22,400 bases of DNA, from assembly GCA_043800975.1 (NCBI GenBank), contig JAZDMK010000214.1:1-22400 (forward strand). The letters are read 5' to 3'. Source of the stretch: JAZDMK01 sp043800975. GTDB taxonomy: Bacteria; Bacteroidota; Bacteroidia; Bacteroidales; JAHJDW01. Position 1 is the stretch's first letter. Each line of letters starts with the position of its first letter. The notes below the pieces were generated by a model. It was not told the origin of the DNA. It saw only the letters and a list, made by a program, of their open reading frames with translations, and did no database searches. Below, one piece after another: positions 7,714-13,128 of this stretch. The position numbers were made by a program, and so were the translations under genes.

Positions 7714-8244
7714 ATGACTGACAGAGAAAAACGACTTAATACTTATCTCTCAAGAGCCAAACAAGCGGAGGATATACTAAAAAATAAGGGGGTTCTTTAT
7801 GCTGACTCTTCATTTATTTGGCAAATTCTTCAAATAGAATTTAATTGTGCTGAGATCCCAACGGAGTTACTCTTTAAGGATTTATCAGTATTAGAGATTG
7901 TTGACGCTGTTTTAAAGCAGAAAGAAAAATACGGTCAACCAATTTGTGAAATTACTATCGAAGAATCAATATTGCCTGATTGCATTGATGATTCCTTGAT
8001 AAAGGCACATATTAAGTTTAAAGGAGAAAAATGGGTAGTCCATAAAAACGATAAAGATAGTTTTCCTTCAAATCCGCATGCTCACAATTTTGAAACAAAC
8101 ACAAAACTTCATTTAGGTAATGGACAAATTTTTAGTTCAAAGAAAAAATGTGGACAAATAAGGAAAAAGGATTTAGAAATGCTCAGACAAGAAATATTAC
8201 AACGATTACCCTCTTTGCTGCTACCAAAACTTGAAACGGAGTAA
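7714..8244 (+). CDS. Unknown protein with HKND...PSNPHAHN motif
   Basis: A 176-residue soluble protein. The N-terminal third is helical and charged (MTDREKRLNTYLSRAKQAED). The core holds the most distinctive stretch, WVVHKNDKDSFPSNPHAHNF at about 109-128, followed by ETNTKLHLGNGQIFSSKKKCGQIRKKD and a leucine-rich C-terminus (LQRLPSLLLPKLE). The HKND..PSNPHAHN...LHLGNG pattern looks like a conserved, family-defining block and is familiar from uncharacterised bacterial proteins, but no function is known to me. The clustered His, Asn and Asp could bind a metal or nucleotide (speculative). No signal peptide. It lies between element E and a weak element-like stretch at 8303-8351. Confidence 0.65.
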   Translation: MTDREKRLNTYLSRAKQAEDILKNKGVLYADSSFIWQILQIEFNCAEIPTELLFKDLSVLEIVDAVLKQKEKYGQPICEITIEESILPDCIDDSLIKAHIKFKGEKWVVHKNDKDSFPSNPHAHNFETNTKLHLGNGQIFSSKKKCGQIRKKDLEMLRQEILQRLPSLLLPKLETE

Positions 8245-8302
8245 TTTAAAAACATTGACAATAAAAGATATTAAACATTAAAACGATGAAAAAAAAATCA
8301 GT

Positions 8303-8351
8303 CGCTAACATTTTGTAAATTGTATTGCGACCTCAGTGGTGCACCGTTATG
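8303..8351 (+). repeat. Possible degenerate element F (CGCTAAC ... GTTATG)
   Basis: CGCTAAC at 8303-8309 and GTTATG at 8346-8351 are the outer-box sequences seen in elements A-C and lie 59 nt after a stop codon. The intervening bases show little arm pairing and the GCGGCAAG-type tail is missing, so this may be a decayed copy or chance. Confidence 0.25.
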
Positions 8352-8396
8352 AAAAAAGAAACATTCCTCAAAGCAATATCAACACAAAAAATAATC

Positions 8397-9287
8397 ATGA
8401 AAACTACTCTCCTATTCCTTTGCCTGATTTTATTTTTCCTCTCCTCATACGGTAAACCAAATGAAGATTTGGATACAAAAAAAACGATCAACGAGTGGGT
8501 TGTTAAAAAAGGCAATGCACACGAAGGAATTGAAGACAGCATTGCTGCCTATTGTAAAAAAGGCAGCCTGCAAAATTTTCTTCTGGCTAAATCCATGATG
8601 GATACCTGCTCAACCGATTATACACTTGCCTTTCTTTACCATTTTGTACACGACAGCCTTATTCCTGCAGTAAATGAGGGTATCCGGGTATCTCACCCCG
8701 AGGTTATTTATTCGGCCGATGACCGGCCCATGCAAACCTGGAGCGAATTGCCCCTTTGGTTTCCACTGCTTACGGTAGATCTGCTGTGCGGTGAATGCAG
8801 CGTTGAAGCAATGGTTAACATTTCCCCCTTTTTAAAATTAGCTAAAAAAACAAAAGGTAAAAGCGATGATGCGTATTTCGATTTGCTGAAACTTATGTTT
8901 TACAAAGAATCTATTGGTGACAGCATAATTTATGAAAGGGGCGGTAACATCAGTAATTTTATGACGATGGACGGTTGCGATTTTTGCAGTTACAGCGAAC
9001 TGGGAGGGGGCGCCATTCTGAAGATGTATCAGTTTCGCGATAAAGCAAATGCTTCCGGTAGTTTATTTAAAAGTGATATTATCATGTACTCCGGATTTTT
9101 TAGACCCAATAATTACGATAAACATTACGGGTACAGCAAAGTTCAGGTGACAGAAGAATTAACGAAAATACTGAAGACAATAAAACTTACCCCTGAGGAA
9201 CGAAATGATATTGAGAAAGCGCTGCAGACAGTAAAAACAGGAAAAGGTATTCAGTTTGAATGCAAGAGCGGGGGGTGCACTTATTGA
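8397..9287 (+). CDS. Exported protein of unknown function with paired cysteines
   Basis: The ATG at 8397 is chosen because it places a clean signal peptide (MKTTLLFLCLILFFLSSYG) at the N-terminus, giving 296 residues. An in-frame ATG at 8349 would add 16 residues. The mature protein carries three cysteine pairs: Cys131/Cys134 (LCGECS), Cys194/Cys197 (GCDFCS) and Cys289/Cys294 (ECKSGGCTY at the extreme C-terminus), plus Cys53 and Cys71. CxxC pairs in an exported protein suggest disulphides or metal or haem-like ligation, but no haem CxxCH motif is present. A TPEERNDIEKAL helix precedes the tail. It looks richer in G and C than the genes before it. No family recognised. It is the last + strand gene before the repeat-rich junction. 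Confidence 0.7.
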   Translation: MKTTLLFLCLILFFLSSYGKPNEDLDTKKTINEWVVKKGNAHEGIEDSIAAYCKKGSLQNFLLAKSMMDTCSTDYTLAFLYHFVHDSLIPAVNEGIRVSHPEVIYSADDRPMQTWSELPLWFPLLTVDLLCGECSVEAMVNISPFLKLAKKTKGKSDDAYFDLLKLMFYKESIGDSIIYERGGNISNFMTMDGCDFCSYSELGGGAILKMYQFRDKANASGSLFKSDIIMYSGFFRPNNYDKHYGYSKVQVTEELTKILKTIKLTPEERNDIEKALQTVKTGKGIQFECKSGGCTY

Positions 9288-9302
9288 TGGAAATAAAAGA
9301 TG

Positions 9303-9323
9303 GATGTCCGATGCCCGATGCTG
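9303..9323. repeat. Three-unit heptanucleotide repeat GATGYCC/GATGCTG
   Basis: GATGTCC, GATGCCC and GATGCTG follow one another without gaps, 16 nt after the stop of the preceding gene. Same 7-bp period as the neighbouring arrays. Confidence 0.6.
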
Positions 9324-9377
9324 GAAATGGAAGCCTGCGCATAAGCTTCGCATTATTTTATTGGTGAGAGTTATTTA

Positions 9378-9555
9378 ATGAAGAGGGTCGGAAGTCGGAA
9401 GACCGGAGACCGAAGACGGAAATGGAAGAGGGTCGGAAGACGAGAGACCGAAGACCGAAGACGGAAATGGAAAAGGGTCGGAAGACGGGAGACCGGAGAC
9501 CGAAGACGGGAATGGAAGAGGGTCGGAAGACGGGAGACCGGAGACCGAAGACGGA
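9378..9555. repeat. 4 x 45-bp tandem array built from heptamers
   Basis: Four units of 44 or 45 bp. Each is a purine-rich decamer (ATGGAAGAGG or a variant) followed by five 7-mers of the forms GTCGGAA, GACCGGA, GACCGAA and GACGGGA. In the first unit the heptamers are GTCGGAA GTCGGAA GACCGGA GACCGAA GACGGAA (9387-9421). One strand is almost all purine plus C. A 62-codon frame runs through it, giving an Arg/Lys repeat peptide, which looks like a by-product of the repeat. Confidence 0.9.
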
Positions 9556-9564
9556 ATGGCTGGT

Positions 9565-9585
9565 GATCAGTAATCAGTAATCAGT
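9565..9585. repeat. Three-unit heptanucleotide repeat (ATCAGTA)
   Basis: GATCAGTAATCAGTAATCAGT: the 7-mer ATCAGTA is iterated three times, directly after the 45-bp array. Confidence 0.75.
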
Positions 9586-9621
9586 GTTTAGCACTGGAGG
9601 ATAACCAATGCCGGATGCCGG

Positions 9622-9635
9622 TTCGCCGCGGCGAA
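9622..9635. other. 14-bp perfect palindrome TTCGCCGCGGCGAA
   Basis: A self-complementary GC-rich 14-mer in an otherwise gene-free stretch. It could be a protein-binding site or the core of a repeat; nothing beside it decides. Confidence 0.5.
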
Positions 9636-9698
9636 TGGACAATGCAGTCCCTTTAGTGACGGGCTATTGGTAACCACGAAAAGATATAGAAAATTGAG

Positions 9699-9960
9699 TG
9701 CCGCCCGAAAGGGGCCGAAGGATAGGCACGACCTATTCATGCACAGATTTTGCAGGTTTGAGGGAATGGAGGTTTGGTTTGATTATCCTTTGCACGCGTT
9801 GCAAACGCGCGCGAACGTAGTGCCGCCCGAAAGGGGCCGAAGGACAGGCACGACCTATTCATGCACAGATTTAGCAGGTTTGAATTGAAATAGAGATTTG
9901 GTTTGATTATCCTTTGCACGCGTTGCATCCCTCGTCATTGCTCGGGAGCGCGCGAACGTA
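9699..9960. repeat. Two abutting direct repeats (121 and 141 bp) with nested hairpins
   Basis: Copy 1 is 9699-9819 and copy 2 is 9820-9960. Both open with GTGCCGCCCGAAAGGGGCCG and close with GCGCGCGAACGTA. Each starts with a nested fold: outer stem GTGCC/GGCAC enclosing GCCC-GAAA-GGGGC. The two copies are nearly identical for the first 60 nt and again from TTTGGTTTGATTATCC to CGCGTTGCA. Copy 2 carries about 20 extra nt (around CCCTCGTCATTGCTCGGGAG) before the common end. An inverted 14-bp match to the end of copy 1 (9802-9815) lies at 10438-10451, on the far side of the small lipoprotein gene. A 73-codon frame crosses both copies but looks like repeat translation. Confidence 0.85.
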
Positions 9961-9973
9961 GAATTTAAAGTGT

Positions 9974-10396
9974 CTACATATCCATGCCAGTGTTTTTTGT
10001 ATAAAGAATATAAACTTTTTTTTCTGAATTTGGCGAGTATGATAATCTTATCATTGGGTATTTTTCATCAACAAGAGTTTCAAAACATGATCCGTTTATT
10101 TTAATTTTTAGTTTTTGACCCTTTACTCTATCTATAGTTACACCTTCTCCTGTAACTCCATTTGATTTGTCACTTGTTACAACTTCAGACAACATTAATG
10201 AATCATTTAGATATAACTTAATTTTGTCATTTTCAAAACCACTACAAATGTGAATAAGAATTTTATTATCAGGAGCTCTATAGGTATACGATGAAGCACA
10301 GAGACTCTTGTCATATTCTATTTCTCCATTTTCGCAATTCATACTGCATGAGTACAAAGCACTGATAAAAAAAATAAAAAAAACATTCCTTTTCAT
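9974..10396 (-). CDS. Small putative lipoprotein of unknown function
   Basis: 140 residues. The N-terminus MKRNVFFIFFISALYSCSMN is a lipoprotein signal with lipobox LYSC and acylated Cys17. The remainder is beta-rich with no recognisable domain (GEIEYDKSLCASSYTY; GEGVTIDRVKGQKLKIKING; MIRLSYSPNSEKKVYILYTK). Three further cysteines could form disulphides. The gene is AT-rich compared with gldH next to it, and it stands between the direct-repeat block and an inverted GCGCGCG-containing 14-mer, which hints at insertion into this junction. The signal peptide supports a real gene; its role is unknown. Confidence 0.65.
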   Translation of the reverse strand: MKRNVFFIFFISALYSCSMNCENGEIEYDKSLCASSYTYRAPDNKILIHICSGFENDKIKLYLNDSLMLSEVVTSDKSNGVTGEGVTIDRVKGQKLKIKINGSCFETLVDEKYPMIRLSYSPNSEKKVYILYTKNTGMDM

Positions 10397-10437
10397 TTGT
10401 TTTGTTAATTACTCATCTTTAGACTTTTACCACCTTA

Positions 10438-10451
10438 TTCGCGCGCGTTTG
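10438..10451. repeat. Inverted copy of the CAAACGCGCGCGAA motif
   Basis: TTCGCGCGCGTTTG here is the exact reverse complement of 9802-9815 at the end of direct-repeat copy 1. The two sites bracket direct-repeat copy 2 and the small lipoprotein gene. The alternating CG core makes chance somewhat more likely than the length suggests. Confidence 0.5.
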
Positions 10452-10483
10452 TGAGCTTTCATAAATCCGAATTCATCATACCC

Positions 10484-10511
10484 GTTTAACAAATAACGTT
10501 TAACGAATAAC
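10484..10511. repeat. Heptanucleotide repeat GTTTAAC/RAATAAC (four units)
   Basis: GTTTAAC AAATAAC GTTTAAC GAATAAC: two 14-bp units, each of two 7-mers ending in AAC, lying just past the 3' end of gldH. Confidence 0.7.
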
Positions 10512-10516
10512 GAACC

Positions 10517-11002
10517 CTACTCCCCTTTCTTCACAATCAGCCCTATCTCCAGAATCATGGGAACAGGCTCCACCGGCATCATCGAGGTTACGGTGTATTC
10601 GTATTTTCCTTTTTCTAAAAATACTTTTCCGGTTTGAATATTCATTTCAATATCGCCCACATCACCCATAACGTCGCCAAGATATTCACCCGCCTTATCG
10701 CGGATCTGAACTTCCACAGGAATGTCTTTCACCATGCCGGAAGGAATTTTCATTCTCACATTTACTTTCAGCTGTGTGTATGGAAAGCCTTTGGCATAGC
10801 GCACTCCCAGCAGTACGTCGTACGATTGTGCGGGTTCGGTGATCTCAAAACTAAAGGTGGGCACTTTTGTGTTCGGCCATTCACTATCCAGTCCGGTTGA
10901 CTGAAAGTCTTTATAAACCTGTCCTTCGGGAGAGCAAGCTGTAAATAAAATCATCAGGGCAATGATTGCTGATGAAAGAAAAAAGGTGGTTTTGGTTTTC
11001 AT
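10517..11002 (-). CDS. gldH: GldH-family gliding motility lipoprotein
   Basis: 161 residues with a lipoprotein signal (MKTKTTFFLSSAIIALMILFTAC; lipobox FTAC, Cys23). The mature part follows the GldH pattern: VYKDFQS near the N-terminus, a W near 42, SYDVLLGVRYAKGFPYTQLKV (the Y-F/Y-P-y-s/t-N/Q-L-f/k signature), then MKIPSGMVKD, DKAGEYLGDVMGDVGD and a C-terminal EKGKYEYTVTSMMP...ILEIGLIVKK. GldH is one of the lipoproteins needed for gliding and T9SS function in flavobacteria, and homologues occur in non-gliding relatives. It is anchored in a membrane facing the periplasm. Three secreted proteins with T9SS domains in this window agree with a working T9SS. It is separated by 250 nt from the operon upstream, so it probably has its own promoter. 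Recognition is from sequence pattern only. Confidence 0.75.
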   Translation of the reverse strand: MKTKTTFFLSSAIIALMILFTACSPEGQVYKDFQSTGLDSEWPNTKVPTFSFEITEPAQSYDVLLGVRYAKGFPYTQLKVNVRMKIPSGMVKDIPVEVQIRDKAGEYLGDVMGDVGDIEMNIQTGKVFLEKGKYEYTVTSMMPVEPVPMILEIGLIVKKGE

Positions 11003-11036
11003 GGTTGTTGTTTTGAAAGGGTTAATATTTTAAATC

Positions 11037-11179
11037 TTTGCCACAAAAACACAAAAGCACGAAATCCCACAAAATAAAAAAGAATTCTTTCCTTTTCTAT
11101 TCAAGTTACAATGGTCATCAATGTATTTACTAAAAGGCATTTTAGTGATTTTTTAGTGTTTTGGTGCTTTAGTGGCAAG
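11037..11179. repeat. Imperfect inverted repeat of CACnAAAA octamers
   Basis: Left arm 11037-11075 starts TTTGCCACAAAAACAC and continues as 8-bp steps CACAAAAG, CACGAAAT, CCCACAAAAT. Right arm 11138-11179 is the inverted counterpart (ATTTTAGTGATTTTTTAGTG, TTTTGGTGCTTTAGTGGCAAG). The arms pair imperfectly around a 60-nt loop. It fills most of the spacer between gldH and the hydrolase lipoprotein gene. GCCAC-AAA-CAC repeats of this style are common between genes in this phylum. It could act as a terminator for the upstream operon or be a mobile MITE-like element. Confidence 0.65.
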
Positions 11180-11252
11180 ACTTTCCATACTTAATATTTA
11201 ACTTCAAATTTCTGCAAATAATTAACGATCGTATTATGTTTTTCGTATCCGT

Positions 11253-12650
11253 TTATTTTATTCTGTTTAAAATTTTCTGGAAATCCTGGTCTGTATTAAT
11301 TTTTGAAAATTCCTGATCATTCATCAGGCGGGGTTTATCAGCAAAGCCTTTATCCACTGCCGTATTCAAAGCAACAAAAGCTTCTTTCTTTTTATCCTGC
11401 CTTGCCATCAGAATGGCATTCATGTAATGTGCTTCGGTGTTATCGGGTTCAGCCGTCAGGTAAATAAACAGATATTTCTCAAGCTCTGCATCCCTGTGAC
11501 TTTGTATGGCCGAATTGCAATATGAATAAGATAGTATCCCGATCATGCCCAGCAATCGCCTGTTCGATGCGCCTTTTTGATCTTTTGACTTCGCTCCTGC
11601 TTTTCGTGTATTCAGTTCGGCTTCCCACCATTTTTTATCTTTTGAATCAAAAGCATCGCGGTATTCTTTCTGCTTTTCAATTTCCGAATTCATAAGCGTA
11701 CGGAATTCATCACTTGCTTTCTGATATGCCGGAAGTTCCATGATGCGGATCAGTTCGGTATTGAATTCTTTTACATCGGTCAGTTTATTCAATCCCGTTA
11801 ACAAAAAATAAAGAGATGCAAATGCTTCGGTGGCATTACCCTGCTTTTCAAACATTGCAGCTTCCGATTTTTTTGCTGTAATTATTTTTTGAATAAAAGC
11901 ATCCTCTTTGGGAACGGCCCCGTCGCGCATGGCTTTCAGCTGCATCCATACAAATGCATCGGCAACACAATTCACGGGCGGCCATTCGTGCGTGCCTGAA
12001 AATTTTTGAAGAAACAAATCGAATCCCTGCTTTTTAAGGAAAGGTTCTTCGGTGAGCATTTCTAAGTAATTAAAATCCCCATCGCCTGCAATGCCATAAA
12101 ATGCAAATGTTTTTAACGGTTGTCCGCCCACCATTGCATTTAATCCGGCAGAGCATGATATCACACCCGCAATACCACCATCGGAAAGAGCCGTGCTTCC
12201 TGCCACACGTCCACCACCGGAAAAGCCCATGAGATAAACTCTTTTTTGATCAACCTTGAATCGCGTTTTAATATCTGCAATCAGATTGGTTGCAATCGTG
12301 TGCGTCTCATTTTTTTTCATTCCATTTTTGGAATTGTTGGAAGCCACAAAAATGTATCCGTACAATTCAGCAAGCGAATCATACTTCTCAACCGGCAAGG
12401 CGCCATCAGCATGCGGATCAAAAGCAATGATGACAGGCCAGAGCTTAGTCGTATCATAATTCTTTGGAAGATATACGGCAAATGACTGAGTAGAATCGGA
12501 AAGAAGTTTTACCGAACGAATAACTTTTCCTTTTTCGAGCTGGGGATATTTTTTTTCTTCTGTCGTATTTTTCTTTGAGCTACCGCAGGAAATAAGCAGC
12601 ACGCACGCTCCTATAAGCGTGCATGTCAGCGTTCGGATTGAGTTTTTCAT
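11253..12650 (-). CDS. Alpha/beta-hydrolase lipoprotein with C-terminal helical repeat region
   Basis: 465 residues. The lipoprotein signal ends LLISC (Cys22), followed by a polar linker (GSSKKNTTEEKK). Residues 45-230 form an alpha/beta-hydrolase of the esterase/phospholipase type: VYLPKNYDTTKLWPVIIAFDPHADG (oxyanion strand), nucleophile elbow GFSGGGR with Ser144, an acidic residue in AGDGDFNY (Asp190 or Asp192), and catalytic His221 in SGTHEWP. The C-terminal half is helical with TPR-like features (EPDNTEAHYMNAILMARQDK, KEAFVALNTAVDKGF). The reaction is probably hydrolysis of an ester or amide at the cell envelope; the substrate is unknown. Its start lies 6 nt after the guanine deaminase stop, so it is the third gene of an operon with the flavodiiron gene. 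Confidence 0.8.
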   Translation of the reverse strand: MKNSIRTLTCTLIGACVLLISCGSSKKNTTEEKKYPQLEKGKVIRSVKLLSDSTQSFAVYLPKNYDTTKLWPVIIAFDPHADGALPVEKYDSLAELYGYIFVASNNSKNGMKKNETHTIATNLIADIKTRFKVDQKRVYLMGFSGGGRVAGSTALSDGGIAGVISCSAGLNAMVGGQPLKTFAFYGIAGDGDFNYLEMLTEEPFLKKQGFDLFLQKFSGTHEWPPVNCVADAFVWMQLKAMRDGAVPKEDAFIQKIITAKKSEAAMFEKQGNATEAFASLYFLLTGLNKLTDVKEFNTELIRIMELPAYQKASDEFRTLMNSEIEKQKEYRDAFDSKDKKWWEAELNTRKAGAKSKDQKGASNRRLLGMIGILSYSYCNSAIQSHRDAELEKYLFIYLTAEPDNTEAHYMNAILMARQDKKKEAFVALNTAVDKGFADKPRLMNDQEFSKINTDQDFQKILNRIK

Positions 12651-12656
12651 GAAGGA

Positions 12657-13127
12657 TCAGTATTTGATTTTGTCATCTTTATCATCCCATTCCCGGAATG
12701 CGGCAAGCGCCTGTTCATGCATGATCTGCGTCATAGGCAAGGCACGTTCAGGAATTTTTTTATCGAGTTCCCGGTAAATGAAATCATCGTCGAAGGCGAT
12801 GGCTGCGGCATCGGCTTTTGTATTTCCATAAAACACACGATCGATACGCGCCCAGTAGATAGCGGAAAGGCACATCGGGCAGGGTTCGCAGCTGGTGTAT
12901 ATTTCACACCCTTCCAGACTGAAAGTGTTTAATACTTTACAGGCTTCACGAATAGCAACCACTTCGGCATGTGCGGTAGGGTCATTCACGGAAGTCACTT
13001 GATTGAAACCGCGGGCAATGATTTTATTATCTTTTACAATCACGGCTCCGAAAGGCCCGCCTTTACCGCTGCGCATGTTCTCCAGCGACAGCCGGATGGC
13101 TTCTTCCATGAAGGGATTTGATTCCAT
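12657..13127 (-). CDS. guaD: Guanine deaminase
   Basis: Converts guanine to xanthine and ammonia in purine salvage, as a cytidine-deaminase-fold zinc enzyme. The ATG at 13127 gives 156 residues, the family's usual length, and starts 1 nt after the flavodiiron stop codon. A longer frame back to 13187 would overlap that gene and is not preferred. Zinc and catalytic motifs are intact: HAE (His53, Glu55) and PCPMC (Cys83, Cys86). Guanine deaminase rather than TadA is favoured by ENMRSGKGGPFGAVIV, TSVNDPTAHAEV, CEPCPMCLSAIYWAR, the DAAAIAFDDDFIYRELDK stretch and the C-terminal FREWDD tail, all close to the Bacillus enzyme. Co-transcription with a flavodiiron protein and an envelope hydrolase is seen but has no obvious metabolic reason. 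Confidence 0.9.
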   Translation of the reverse strand: MESNPFMEEAIRLSLENMRSGKGGPFGAVIVKDNKIIARGFNQVTSVNDPTAHAEVVAIREACKVLNTFSLEGCEIYTSCEPCPMCLSAIYWARIDRVFYGNTKADAAAIAFDDDFIYRELDKKIPERALPMTQIMHEQALAAFREWDDKDDKIKY

Positions 13128-13128
13128 A

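Noticed and set aside
483..8351. Calling the array a classical integron
   Set aside because: Outer boxes (GTTAGCG, GTTATGA) do not fit GTTRRRY, no intI is present in the window, and element E is a perfect stem without attC bulges. Only the resemblance is reported.
9378..9566. 62-codon frame giving an Arg/Lys-rich repeat peptide
   Set aside because: It is wholly inside the 45-bp tandem array; the length is a result of the repeat lacking stops in that frame.
9667..9888. 73-codon + frame and 63-codon - frame (9737-9928)
   Set aside because: Both cross the abutting direct repeats on opposite strands and have no domain, signal or neighbour support.
9378..9960. CRISPR array
   Set aside because: Repeats abut without unique spacers and no cas genes are near.
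12657..13127. tRNA adenosine deaminase TadA
   Set aside because: The FDDDFIYRE stretch, total length and FREW tail match guanine deaminase better than TadA.
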